Shown here: piece after piece, positions 16,510 to 25,865 of the stretch
How the letters are laid out: every line of letters begins with the position of its first letter
How positions within the stretch are numbered: the stretch's first letter is position 1
Assembly: GCA_011525385.1 (NCBI GenBank)
Contig: WTGF01000064.1
Location: forward strand, 39,371 to 103,370
Reading direction: 5' to 3'
DNA from: Chloroflexota bacterium
GTDB taxonomy: Bacteria > Chloroflexota > Anaerolineae > Aggregatilineales > Phototrophicaceae
Length of the DNA: 64,000 nucleotides
Made by a program: the position numbers and the translations under genes
Notes under the pieces: generated by a model
Told to the model about the DNA's origin: nothing
Seen by the model: the letters and a program-made list of their open reading frames with translations, nothing else
The model's database searches: none

Positions 16510-19059
16510 TCAGGAACGCAGTTCCGCCCGCAAGCGATGCCGCGCCGCGCCGATAATTTTCTTCCGCGCTCTCGCCGCGTTTTTGTCAGTCAGGGTCCGT
16601 TCCGGATCCTGATAAGTTAGTGAGTAGGCCAGACTCTTCTTGCCCGGCGGGATGGGATCGCCAGTGTAAACGTCAAAAAGCGTGACATCTTTCAGCAAGC
16701 GGCCGCCCGCTTGTCGGATCACCCGTTCGACTTCGTTAGCCGCGACATTGGCGTCAACAACCAGCGCGATGTCTTCCAGAATGGCCGGGGTCGTCAGCAG
16801 CGGGTCGATCTTGTGCAGGCGCTGTTGGTATTGCAAGAGGGGCGCCACCTCCAGCTCGGCATAGAAGACTTTGCTATCGGTCAGTCGAAAGCGCTGGCCG
16901 AGTTGGGGATGGATCTCGCCAAAGGCGCCGACCTGTTTGCGGCGCACCAGCAGATTCGCCGAGCGCCCGGGATGGAAGCTGCTGTGCGTCGCGCGTTCAT
17001 AGGCGAAATCATCAATGTGCAGGGCGCCCAAGAGACTTTCGATCACGCCTTTGAGGTCATAGAAGTCGAGCGCGTCCCCGGCGCCGCCTGTGCGCCAGGT
17101 AGGCTGATCACGCGTCCCTGTCAGCAGGATACCCAGGCGCATGGGTTCCTCCGGCAAGACGGCGTCTACTTGCAGGTAGACTTTGCCAATCTCGAATACC
17201 TGTTGCGTCCTCTGATATCGGGCATTGTTGGCTGCCGTCTCGAGCATGTTGGCCATCAGGGTATGTCGCAGGACATCCCGTTCGCTGGCGGAAGGATTGA
17301 CGATTTCCACGTATTCCGCATCGGGTAGCGACGAGGGCAGGCCATCGGGCACCAGCATCGCTTCGGTCTGCCGATTGGTAAAGCGATAGTTGATGACTTC
17401 GTACAAGCCCAAGCCCGCCAGGATGTCGCGGACGCGCTCTTCAATGAATACGCTGGTGTTCTCGCGTTGCGGTGGCATCTCGTCCGCCATGATCGTCTCG
17501 GGAATCCGGTCGTAACCCAGCATGCGCGCGATCTCTTCCAAGAGATCCGCTCGCCCGACGATGGGATCCGCGCTGATATCCAGCCTGTGATCCGGTGCTG
17601 TAGCATGAATGACATCGTCGTCGATGCGCGTCTCAAACTCGAGACGGCGCAAGGCGTCTGCCGCTTGATCAATCTCGATGTCCATGCCCAGCAGCGCATT
17701 GATCCGCTCAATCGGCACCGCAACGGTCACCGTTTCTGGTGGTGCTGGATAAGCGTCGACCACGCCCGCTGCCACGGTTCCGCCACCCAATTGTCGCATT
17801 AGTTCGATCCCGCGGCTCGAACCCAATATCGATTGGGAGGGATGTACGCCTCTGCTGAAGCGCGCTGAAGCTTCGGTATGGATTCGCTGTTCCTTGACGG
17901 TCTTGCGAACGCTGATATTGTTCCAGGCCGCCGCTTCTAACAGGACATTACGTGTGCTTTCGTTGATCTCGGTCTCGCCGCCGCCCATCACACCGCCGAT
18001 GGCCAGAGCCCCCGCTGTGTCGGCCACCAGAATGGTCTCCTGGCCCAGGTCGCGCGTTACGTTATCAAGTGTTTCCAAACGCTCTCCCGTTTCTGGCAGA
18101 CGGGTGATGATCGTAGGCATCCCTCCGGCCCGGTCCAGCAATTTGTCATAATCGAATGCGTGCAAGGGCTGACCTAATTCAAAAGTTATGTAGTTGGTCA
18201 CATCGACGATGTTGTTGCGGGGACGCTGCCCGATGAGGCGCAGGCGATGCCGCATCCAGAACGGCGAAGGTTTGACCTCGGTATCGCGCAAGAGCGTCAG
18301 CGTGAAACGTGGATTCAATTCGGGCTCGCGAATATCGATTTTTACATGCTCTTCGATTGGATCGCCCTCCGCGATAAATTCGAAAGACGGATAGCGCATC
18401 TCCACCCTCAAGATGGCCGCAACCTCCCGCGCGACGCCTATCATGCTGAAGCATCGCGCCAGGTTAGGCGTGAATTCGATATCCAGTATGACATCGCCCA
18501 GGATGTCGGCCAGTGGCGCGCCAGCGACATAGCGCTCTTCGTGATCCAGGATGATGACACCCTGATGCTCGTCAGAAATGCCCAGTTCCTTCTCGGAGCA
18601 GACCATGCTCTTATTGTAAATGCCGCGCAATTCCTTGCCCTTTAGGGTCATCAGGCGCGGCTTGTCGCTGTGGCCATCCCAGACACGCGCGCCTTCCATG
18701 GCGAAAGCGCCCCAAACCGGCGGGTTGATCTCGCCCTGCCCTTTGTATGCAAAGAGATTGCTTGCGCCGGTTACGCATTGTTCCAGTTCCTCCCCGCCAT
18801 AGTCGACCATCGCCAGGACCAGTTTGTCGGCGTTGGGGTGGGCCTTGACTTCGACGACGCGCGCCAACAGGAGTTTCTCACGATCCCAAACGAGATGGTC
18901 GGAACGGGGCATGCGGACGCCGGGCACTTCAGCTTGCGGCAGGCCGATATACCTTAAGTGCGCGACCTCCAGCCCGGCAACAGTTAACTTTTCCGCCAGC
19001 AATTCAACCGGTATATCGATGTCGACATAATCTTTGATCCAGGAAATCGGTACGAGCAT
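16510..19059 (-). CDS. pheT: Phenylalanine-tRNA ligase beta subunit
   Basis: Beta subunit of the (alpha-beta)2 PheRS. I used the ATG at 19059 (M-LVPISWIKDYVDIDI) behind GGAAAGGAAACC, giving 849 aa. Domains in order: the EMAP-like tRNA-binding fold (about 45-175), the B3/B4 editing region (about 250-420), B5 (about 430-510), and a catalytic-like core from about 520. The C-terminal FDX-ACB anticodon-binding domain ends in SLTYQDPERTLTDKNAARAR. Gene order is unusual: two membrane glycosyltransferase genes separate pheT from pheS, all on the same strand with gaps of 42-73 nt, so pheT probably depends on the T-box promoter 5 kb upstream. Confidence 0.96.
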   Translation of the reverse strand: MLVPISWIKDYVDIDIPVELLAEKLTVAGLEVAHLRYIGLPQAEVPGVRMPRSDHLVWDREKLLLARVVEVKAHPNADKLVLAMVDYGGEELEQCVTGASNLFAYKGQGEINPPVWGAFAMEGARVWDGHSDKPRLMTLKGKELRGIYNKSMVCSEKELGISDEHQGVIILDHEERYVAGAPLADILGDVILDIEFTPNLARCFSMIGVAREVAAILRVEMRYPSFEFIAEGDPIEEHVKIDIREPELNPRFTLTLLRDTEVKPSPFWMRHRLRLIGQRPRNNIVDVTNYITFELGQPLHAFDYDKLLDRAGGMPTIITRLPETGERLETLDNVTRDLGQETILVADTAGALAIGGVMGGGETEINESTRNVLLEAAAWNNISVRKTVKEQRIHTEASARFSRGVHPSQSILGSSRGIELMRQLGGGTVAAGVVDAYPAPPETVTVAVPIERINALLGMDIEIDQAADALRRLEFETRIDDDVIHATAPDHRLDISADPIVGRADLLEEIARMLGYDRIPETIMADEMPPQRENTSVFIEERVRDILAGLGLYEVINYRFTNRQTEAMLVPDGLPSSLPDAEYVEIVNPSASERDVLRHTLMANMLETAANNARYQRTQQVFEIGKVYLQVDAVLPEEPMRLGILLTGTRDQPTWRTGGAGDALDFYDLKGVIESLLGALHIDDFAYERATHSSFHPGRSANLLVRRKQVGAFGEIHPQLGQRFRLTDSKVFYAELEVAPLLQYQQRLHKIDPLLTTPAILEDIALVVDANVAANEVERVIRQAGGRLLKDVTLFDVYTGDPIPPGKKSLAYSLTYQDPERTLTDKNAARARKKIIGAARHRLRAELRS

Positions 19060-19101
19060 GGGTAATGGTTTCCTTTCCAAGTTCTGATAGTGATAGATCG
19101 T

Positions 19102-21015
19102 TCAGGTTTTTGAAATTGCAATCTCGTCCAGCAATAGCATGTTCCTCGGATAGCCAGTATTGTTGATCCAATCAAGTCGGTCGCCCGTTTCCCGGTTATA
19201 GGCGATCGCCATCAATCGATAGCTGCCCGCCGGAACGCGGCTGAGATCAATTGAGAAGCGACGGTAGGTACTTTCGTGCACAAAGGGCAGGTCGACTTGC
19301 GCCTTATTCTCCCAGTCGTCATTGAGCAACTGATACGACATGCTGAAATCGTTCAGAACACTTGGCGCGCCAAGCGCTGACCACTCATCGACGAAGAAAA
19401 GCGCATCGCCATCGTCATCTAGCGAGGAAGTATAGAACTTCAAGCTAATGAGTTCGTTCTGGTCGCTGACAGTTGCATCAGGGATCGCACATGCTAGTGA
19501 CTCCCACATGTAGTGGGATATTGCGTGATTGCGACCGACGGGTTCGCTCGCGCAATGCGCGTAGCGCAAGTCGCCCAAAACGTTTCGCGCCTTCGCTATT
19601 CGCGGCGCCCATTTGTCCAAGTCGGGATAGACGTACCACAGCGATGGCGAGTCGATATTGCTGTCGGCCACGAATTCCCGCAAGACTTCGAGTTGGTCCG
19701 TGGCGTTCATGACGATTCCGCGCTTCCCGAAGTAATGCTCGCGCTGCGACAGCTTGATGTTGCCCGGATATTCCAGGGCGAAAGGCGCGTACAAGTCGTT
19801 GTAGGGATAGCCGAAAACCGCGGGCTTTGGATCTGCGTCGGCTGCCATACGCGACAAGATATGCGTAGGAGGCTGTGTGAAGACCTGCGAGCGCAAGACA
19901 ATGTAGTCCCACCAGCGGGCATTCGCCTGCATTTCGAGACCGGCCATCATCCACAACAGAACCAGCAGTTCTAACAATCTACGCCAGCGATATAACCCGT
20001 AAATGCCCCCCGCGAGCAGCAGAACCAAAGGGAGGAATCCAGCCAGGTGATAACGCATGCCATCCCTGACGATCAATGCGGTAGATTCGGCAAGCAGTCC
20101 CAGGCTCAGCAAATACAATAGGAAGAGGTAAAGGAAGGGTCGTATGGGAATAGTACGCTGCCAAGTACCGACGGCCAAACCGATTACTGAAATCAGCAGC
20201 AGTTCAGGCCGCTCGTTCGTGCCGACCGCGAGCAGAATCTCGATTGCCTCAAGGCCGCCAACGACTACATGTTGCTTGCTTTCAATTACCGCGCCGATAT
20301 TGTTCGCCATCATCATGTAGTAGGGTGAAAATAACAGCGCCGCAATCCCCACCGCAATAGAAACCCGCAGCCATCGCAGGTTCTTGGGTGCGAAAACCAG
20401 ATGAAAAATCCCCAACATGGCCATGAATATAATGCTGAAGGCATGTGTACTTATCAAACAGAATGTCGAAACAGCCAACGCCAGATAGTCGGTCGTTTTT
20501 GGCGACCTGGCCTGGTAAACCAGACGGAGGTAGATCCAAAGCACAGCTCCCGCGCAGCCCACCAGCAGGGGATACATACGTATATTGGCGAGATAAAAAT
20601 TGTAGAATGCGTTGCTGATTACGATTAGCAATGCCATCCAGCCCGCAATTGGGGCGATGAAGTCTTTAGCCAGGCGGTAAGCTAGCGCCATAGCGGCAAG
20701 GCTGATGAAAACGGAGAGAAGTCTTCCCGCGGCAAGGCTGGTCCCGGCGGCCTGGCCCCACAAGCTGAGCAAGACAAAATACAGCGGCGTATGATCCGGG
20801 CTGTGTTTCTGTAATGATTGAACGACCTGAATTGGAGAGTAGGCGCGGTTCCCCAGCCAGCCCGCGTTAAACATCGAAAAGAACTCGTCTGTGGATGGGG
20901 GATAGACCTCGATCTGCCGTATGGCAAGCCAGGCGACGATCAGGAAAAGCGGTATGGTCCATACCCAATGGCTGGCAGTCCGCAATGAAATCTGTCCCGT
21001 TTCCCTGGCGCTCAA
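19102..21015 (-). CDS. GT-C-fold membrane glycosyltransferase (GT39-like), paralog 1
   Basis: The 637-aa integral membrane protein has about ten to twelve hydrophobic segments in the first 370 residues. The first periplasmic loop carries YPPSTDEFFSMFNAGW, with the Asp-Glu pair (43-44) where GT-C enzymes keep the metal- or lipid-phosphate-interacting acidic residue. The soluble C-terminal 230 residues end RFSIDLSRVPAGSYRLMAIA, a beta-rich region. Such enzymes use polyprenyl-phosphate sugars to glycosylate proteins or lipids outside the membrane. It is a close paralog of the next gene and lies 42 nt before pheT in the T-box-controlled unit. Acceptor and sugar cannot be predicted. Confidence 0.8.
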   Translation of the reverse strand: MSARETGQISLRTASHWVWTIPLFLIVAWLAIRQIEVYPPSTDEFFSMFNAGWLGNRAYSPIQVVQSLQKHSPDHTPLYFVLLSLWGQAAGTSLAAGRLLSVFISLAAMALAYRLAKDFIAPIAGWMALLIVISNAFYNFYLANIRMYPLLVGCAGAVLWIYLRLVYQARSPKTTDYLALAVSTFCLISTHAFSIIFMAMLGIFHLVFAPKNLRWLRVSIAVGIAALLFSPYYMMMANNIGAVIESKQHVVVGGLEAIEILLAVGTNERPELLLISVIGLAVGTWQRTIPIRPFLYLFLLYLLSLGLLAESTALIVRDGMRYHLAGFLPLVLLLAGGIYGLYRWRRLLELLVLLWMMAGLEMQANARWWDYIVLRSQVFTQPPTHILSRMAADADPKPAVFGYPYNDLYAPFALEYPGNIKLSQREHYFGKRGIVMNATDQLEVLREFVADSNIDSPSLWYVYPDLDKWAPRIAKARNVLGDLRYAHCASEPVGRNHAISHYMWESLACAIPDATVSDQNELISLKFYTSSLDDDGDALFFVDEWSALGAPSVLNDFSMSYQLLNDDWENKAQVDLPFVHESTYRRFSIDLSRVPAGSYRLMAIAYNRETGDRLDWINNTGYPRNMLLLDEIAISKT

Positions 21016-21067
21016 GAAACTTCCTCACTCATATTGCTGTACTCTGAAACCTGCGACTTGGCGGCAA

Positions 21068-22972
21068 CTAAGGCAGTTTCACTTCTGCCAGTTTCAATAT
21101 TTCTGGCACATCACCACTGTTATTCAACCAAAGAATGCGCTCGCCCGTCTGGTTGTTGTAGACAATAGCCATGAGCCGGTAGTGGCCGGGCGGCACTTTT
21201 GAGATATCGATGGTGAACTGACGCAATTGATCGGGGTTGACCAAAGGAAGATCCACTTGAGCGACATTGTTCCAGTCTTCAGAAATCAACTGAATCGACA
21301 TGTTCAAATTGGTCAGAGCCTGCGCTTCCTCCGCGACCCAGCGGTCGATATAGGCGATTCTGTCCGTGTCCCGATTTACTTCCGCGCCGAAAAACTGGTA
21401 ATGGATAAATTCGTTTTGGTGACGGCTCTCCATATGTGGTGACGCGCAATTCAGCACATCCCATGAGAACGTATCCAGCGTACTGCCAATGCCAATAGCT
21501 TTAGAATCGCATAATTCATAATTAAGCTTTTTCATTACAGCCGCGAGTTGATCGCGATCCGCTTCGCCGATACGGCGATCCAAGTAGAACACCCAAACAT
21601 AGGGTTCAACTATAGCATGATGCCGAACATCTTTTTCCAGCTTCTCAATCGTATCCGGTGTAATCAACGCAAGATTGCGCCGATCGAAGTATAGATCGCC
21701 CAATGAATCGTTGTCGCTGTCGTAATTCCAGTACAGTGCCCATGAATCCGTTTTATATCCCACCAGCAAGGGCGGATGTTCCTCTCGTAAAGCCCCCCGT
21801 GAAATCAAGTGAATTGGTTCCCGCAAGTACGAATAGATCTGCCCGCCCAGGATATCGTCCCATGGGGCGGTTCTCTGGAACTGCAGCCCGGCAATCAGCC
21901 AAAGCAACACCAGCAAACTCAAGAGCCAATGGATGCCATATAGGGCATAAAGTCCTGCGACAATCGCCAGCAACAAGGGAACCCAACCTGACAAGTGGTA
22001 GCGCATGGTGTCGGCAGCGATAAAACTTGTGTAATTTGCAATCAGGGCCAGAATCAGCAAATAGGGCAGGAACATGAACAGCCAGGGCTTAAAGCTGATT
22101 GTCTTCAACAAAAGCCCCATCAGTACGCCAAATATCGACAGAAAGAGCAGCAGCAATTCGTCGTTTAGGCTAACCATCAGCCACGCGGCCAATGCCTCCA
22201 TGCTGCTCAGGCTTTCCCAATTAGAAAAAACAATCGAGCGCTGATAAGCGTCCGGTAACACTACCAGAAGCCAGGGAGAGAAAAGCAACAAAGCGACAAT
22301 GACTGTAGTGGAGATTTTCAGCCAGTTTTGGTTTCTCGACAATGTGATTAAATGATACAGGCCCAGCATGAGCAGGAATGTCGCGCTGAAAAGGAAGGTA
22401 TTCGCCAAACAGTATACTGCCGCGCCAAGCGCCAGGAAATCGCGCCTTTTTGCGCTGGCTCCTTTGTCGACTATGCGCAGATATATCCACAAAACCAGGG
22501 CGGACAGGAATACAAGCAATGTATACATGCGCGCGTATGTGATGTAGTAGTTATAGAATGCGTTACCGGAAGCGAGAAGCAGCGCAAATATGCCGGCGGC
22601 AGGGCCAACAAAATCACGCGCCAATCGAAATATCATGGACAAGCTTAAGAGGGCAAACATGATGCTCAGTATGCGAGCCGGCATTATGTCGGGGACTGTC
22701 ATGTGCCCCCAAAGGCCCAGAATCAAAAAGTACAATGGAGAATGGTTCGGGCTGTTTCGCCGCAGGGATTGGAGTACTTCAATTGGAGAAAAGGCGCCGT
22801 CGGTCGCCCAGCCAGCGTTGTACATCGAATAGAATTCGTCCATCGCCGGTGGATACAAAACGCTGTGATAAAAGCCTAGCGCGGCAACTGCCAGCAATAT
22901 TGGCACGGCGCCAAGCCAATGGCTTAGAATGCAGTCTACGTTGCGTTTGAGGGAATGCCCTTTCATTCGCAT
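21068..22972 (-). CDS. GT-C-fold membrane glycosyltransferase (GT39-like), paralog 2
   Basis: The 634-aa protein parallels paralog 1 along its whole length. It shares LYPPAMDEFYSMYNAGW (Asp45-Glu46), NSPNHSPLYFLILGLWGH, NAFYNYYITYARMYTL, MRYHLSGWVPLLLA, and the C-terminal TIDISKVPPGHYRLMAIVYN. The two genes therefore look like a tandem duplication that has diverged considerably. It starts 73 nt after pheS and ends 52 nt before paralog 1. Ten or more membrane segments precede a soluble C-terminal domain. Same probable activity class; sugar and acceptor unknown. Confidence 0.8.
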   Translation of the reverse strand: MRMKGHSLKRNVDCILSHWLGAVPILLAVAALGFYHSVLYPPAMDEFYSMYNAGWATDGAFSPIEVLQSLRRNSPNHSPLYFLILGLWGHMTVPDIMPARILSIMFALLSLSMIFRLARDFVGPAAGIFALLLASGNAFYNYYITYARMYTLLVFLSALVLWIYLRIVDKGASAKRRDFLALGAAVYCLANTFLFSATFLLMLGLYHLITLSRNQNWLKISTTVIVALLLFSPWLLVVLPDAYQRSIVFSNWESLSSMEALAAWLMVSLNDELLLLFLSIFGVLMGLLLKTISFKPWLFMFLPYLLILALIANYTSFIAADTMRYHLSGWVPLLLAIVAGLYALYGIHWLLSLLVLLWLIAGLQFQRTAPWDDILGGQIYSYLREPIHLISRGALREEHPPLLVGYKTDSWALYWNYDSDNDSLGDLYFDRRNLALITPDTIEKLEKDVRHHAIVEPYVWVFYLDRRIGEADRDQLAAVMKKLNYELCDSKAIGIGSTLDTFSWDVLNCASPHMESRHQNEFIHYQFFGAEVNRDTDRIAYIDRWVAEEAQALTNLNMSIQLISEDWNNVAQVDLPLVNPDQLRQFTIDISKVPPGHYRLMAIVYNNQTGERILWLNNSGDVPEILKLAEVKLP

Positions 22973-23045
22973 GCTTGAAATACCTTGCTCATCGGCGCAG
23001 GGTTTCTATCCTGTTTTCGAGCAACGCCCTTCGCTCATTTTCCAG

Positions 23046-24080
23046 CTAAAACTGCTTCAAGAAGCGCAAGTCGTTGCCCCAGAAATAGCGAATATCCTGG
23101 ATCCCGTGTTTCAGCATCGTGATGCGTTCCGGACCCATGCCGAAGGCAAAGCCGCTCCACAGGCTCGGATCGTATCCGCCATTCCGCAGTACTGTGGGGT
23201 GCACCATGCCGCTGCCGGCGATTTCCAGCCAGCCTGTGTATTTGCAGACGCGGCAGCCCGCGCCGTCGCAGAGAAAGCACTCGACATCAACTTCCATGCT
23301 CGGTTCTGTGAACGGGAAGTAAGAAGCGCGGTAGCGAACTTTGGCATTGGGATTGAACATGCGCTTGGCAAACTCGCTGATCGTCCCTTTAAGGTCGCTC
23401 ATGCGAATATTGCGCCCGATCGCCAGTCCTTCCACTTGCGTGAATTGAATCTCGCTGCGGGCCGTGACCTGCTCTTGACGGTAGCACATGCCCGGCAATA
23501 TGACGCGAATTGGCTTGCTGCCGCCTTCTCCCAATTCTCGCATGGCGCGGATTTGCCCGGGCGAGGTGTGCGTCCGCAGCAAGACCCTGGGGTTGGTCGT
23601 GTAAAAAGTATCCTGCATATCCCGCGCCGGATGATGCGGCGGCAGATTGAGCAGCGTGAAGTTGAAATCGTCTTCTTCAACATCGTGACTCTGATAGACC
23701 TGAAAGCCCATTTCCGCCCAAATCGTTTGAAACTCGCGATGTGTGCGGGTCGCGGGATGCAATCCGCCCATTTGGCGTGGATAGGCGGGAAGCGTTATAT
23801 CGATTTCGCCTTCTTCAAGGTCCTGCGCCAGAACCTGCTCGCGGATTAACTGTTCGCGTTCCTCGAAAGCCTTCTGGAGTTCGGATTGCAAGGCGTTGAC
23901 TTCTTGACCGAAAGCCGCGCGTTCTTCTGTGGGCAGTTTTCCGATCGTGCCAAAGAGCGCGCCAACCGCGCCCTTGCGCCCCAGGTAGCGGCTCCTCCAC
24001 TGGACTAACTCATCGCTGGTTGTGGTTTTATGCAATCCGTCAAGCGCCTGATGACGCAATACCTCTACAGTCTGTGACAT
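23046..24080 (-). CDS. pheS: Phenylalanine-tRNA ligase alpha subunit
   Basis: Catalytic subunit of PheRS. The ATG at 24080 follows AGGAGTTCC and gives 344 aa; the upstream extension of the frame runs through the T-box leader and is not coding. An N-terminal coiled-coil arm (about 1-90) is followed by class II core motifs: MGFQVYQSHDVEEDDFNF, HPARDMQDTFY, CYRQEQVTARSEIQFTQVEG, and motif 3 near GFAFGMGPERITML. A four-cysteine insert (ECFLCDGAGCRVCKYTGW) is present, as in several bacterial PheS proteins. It is the first gene after the T-box. Confidence 0.97.
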   Translation of the reverse strand: MSQTVEVLRHQALDGLHKTTTSDELVQWRSRYLGRKGAVGALFGTIGKLPTEERAAFGQEVNALQSELQKAFEEREQLIREQVLAQDLEEGEIDITLPAYPRQMGGLHPATRTHREFQTIWAEMGFQVYQSHDVEEDDFNFTLLNLPPHHPARDMQDTFYTTNPRVLLRTHTSPGQIRAMRELGEGGSKPIRVILPGMCYRQEQVTARSEIQFTQVEGLAIGRNIRMSDLKGTISEFAKRMFNPNAKVRYRASYFPFTEPSMEVDVECFLCDGAGCRVCKYTGWLEIAGSGMVHPTVLRNGGYDPSLWSGFAFGMGPERITMLKHGIQDIRYFWGNDLRFLKQF

Positions 24081-24129
24081 TGGAACTCCTTCGCTCTTGT
24101 ATTCTTTTAAAGCTATTGTCAGATGCTCC

Positions 24130-24432
24130 CAACAAAAAACGCCCTCGATCCGACTAGGGACGAGAGCGTGAGCATTCCCGCGGTACCACCCTGTTTCAGC
24201 GTCCTGCGCGGACGCTGCGCTTGATTTGCCCAGTGACGCCGGACCGGCGGAGCAGACTACTTGGCCGATCAACTAGGAGTTTCTGACCGTCTTTCACCTG
24301 TCGGCTCGGAAGGGAATTCCACAACTGCTTCCGCGGGCGCTCGCAGTCCGTTGACACCCGCTCCCTGAATCCGCAGACATCTAAATGCGCTTGTGGACTG
24401 TCTTCGTCAATGCCTTTATCCGTCTATTCAAT
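24130..24432 (-). promoter_or_regulatory. T-box riboswitch (tRNA-Phe) leader of the pheS unit
   Basis: The minus-strand leader contains the diagnostic T-box AGGGTGGTACCGCGGG (24192-24177), which in the antiterminator pairs with the uncharged tRNA acceptor end. Just downstream is an intrinsic terminator. A stem I region lies between about 24250 and 24420. A TTC phenylalanine codon at 24316-24314, within GGAATTCCC, is a reasonable specifier, but I did not fold the RNA. Low charged tRNA-Phe should allow read-through into pheS and the genes behind it. Confidence 0.93.
24134..24168 (-). terminator. T-box attenuator terminator before pheS
   Basis: On the minus strand, CGCTCTCGTC (24168-24159) pairs with the region ending GATCGAGGGCG (to 24140), followed by TTTTTTG (24139-24133). 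It sits between the T-box motif and the pheS start, as expected for a T-box terminator. Confidence 0.85.
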
Positions 24433-24439
24433 TGCGTTC

Positions 24440-24469
24440 ATTATGCAGCGAGCATAGTTTTCATGTCAA
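24440..24469 (-). promoter_or_regulatory. Promoter of the pheS-GT-GT-pheT unit
   Basis: Minus strand: -35 TTGACA (24469-24464), 18-nt spacer, -10 CATAAT (24445-24440). It lies just past the proA stop and about 10 nt before the likely leader start, so the T-box unit has its own promoter. Confidence 0.75.
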
Positions 24470-24499
24470 GCGTTCGCCCGAGCTTTGCACGCCACAATG

Positions 24500-25777
24500 T
24501 CAAGCGCGCGACGTATAGTCGCCTTTCACGATCCACTTGTAAGTCGTCAATTCTTCCAGGGCCATGGGACCGCGAGCGTGCAGCTTCTGTGTGCTGACCG
24601 CCACCTCCGCGCCCATGCCCATGGCGCTTCCGTCGGTGAAGCGCGTGCTGGCATTCCAATACACCGCCGCGGAATCGACTTCGTTCAGAAATTTCTCCGC
24701 GTTGGCGGATTCTTCTGTCAAAATGCTATCCGAATGCTGTGTACCGTGCCGCGCGATATGTGCAATCGCCTCGTCAACATGATCGACTACCTTGAGATTC
24801 AAGGTCAGATTGTACCACTCCGTATCAAAGTCATCGTCCGCTGCCGGCACCACTTGCACATGTCTGCCGACGATCTCGTGGGCGCGGGGCTCGGCGTGGA
24901 AGCTGACCCCTTCGCCGCCAAGGACCTCCACCACCATAGGCAAAATCTCCTTCGCAACCGCGCGGTGCACCAACAGGGTCTCCATCGAGTTGCAGACCGC
25001 TGGGCGCTGCGTCTTGGCGTTGTTCAACACCGGAATCGCTTTGGCCAGGTCCGCGCTCTCGTCTACAAAGATATGGCAGACGCCGATGCCCCCGGTGATC
25101 ACCGGGATGCTGCTGTTCTCGCGGCAAAATACATGCAAGCCATTGCCTCCACGAGGGATGATCATGTCAATGTAATCGTACAAGCGGAGCATATCACTGA
25201 CGTACTTGCGGTCGGTACTTCCGATGGTTTGAATGGCGTCAACTGGAAACTCATATGCCATCAGTACCTCTTGCAAAACACGGGTCAACTCCAAATTGCT
25301 GTTGAGCACGTCGGAGCCTCCACGCAAGATCACCGCGTTGCTCGTCTTCAACGCGAGGGTCGAGATGTCGACCGTGACATTGGGACGCGACTCATAGACC
25401 GCGCCTAGCACGCCGAGCGGCGTCCGCCGCTTGATCAGCCGCAAGCCATTGTCCAATGTCGATTCCAGCAAAATGTCACCGACCGGATCAGGCAACTCGG
25501 CAACCTTGCGAACATCGGCCACAATGCCGGTCATTCGCGGTTCCAGCGCGATACGATCACGAATCCAGATCGGATCGACGCCGTTGCCCTCGGCAAGCTC
25601 AATGTCGCGCCGATTTTCCCGAAGGATCGACGCGATATTCGCTTCCAGCGCGTCCGCCATCGCGTTCAGGACGCGGTTTTTCTGCGCGGTCGATTTTTTT
25701 GCAAGCGCGCTGGCGGCATCTTTGGCGCGTACACCCATCTGTTGCAGATCCACAGTTTCAAGCTTGACGTCGAACAT
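24500..25777 (-). CDS. proA: Gamma-glutamyl phosphate reductase
   Basis: Second step of proline synthesis: NADPH reduction of glutamyl-5-phosphate to the semialdehyde. The 425-aa length is typical. The aldehyde-dehydrogenase-like fold shows the GVLGAVYESRPNVTVD motif, IIPRGGNGLHVFCRENS, and the catalytic cysteine in AKTQRPAVCNSMETLLVHR. The C-terminal AVYWNASTRFTDG and the ALEELTTYKWIV end are conserved. It follows proB after an 88-nt gap on the same strand. Confidence 0.97.
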   Translation of the reverse strand: MFDVKLETVDLQQMGVRAKDAASALAKKSTAQKNRVLNAMADALEANIASILRENRRDIELAEGNGVDPIWIRDRIALEPRMTGIVADVRKVAELPDPVGDILLESTLDNGLRLIKRRTPLGVLGAVYESRPNVTVDISTLALKTSNAVILRGGSDVLNSNLELTRVLQEVLMAYEFPVDAIQTIGSTDRKYVSDMLRLYDYIDMIIPRGGNGLHVFCRENSSIPVITGGIGVCHIFVDESADLAKAIPVLNNAKTQRPAVCNSMETLLVHRAVAKEILPMVVEVLGGEGVSFHAEPRAHEIVGRHVQVVPAADDDFDTEWYNLTLNLKVVDHVDEAIAHIARHGTQHSDSILTEESANAEKFLNEVDSAAVYWNASTRFTDGSAMGMGAEVAVSTQKLHARGPMALEELTTYKWIVKGDYTSRA

Positions 25778-25865
25778 GTCAGTTTCTCACCGGATAATTG
25801 CGATCACAAACTCACAATATCCCATAGTCTGCTTCGAATTACAACGCGCGCAACCTCGAATGGCC

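Noticed and set aside
22929..23849. 306-codon plus-strand frame
   Set aside because: It is antisense to pheS, which is clearly the real gene.
24485..25408. 307-codon plus-strand frame
   Set aside because: Antisense to proA; no motif or ribosome site.
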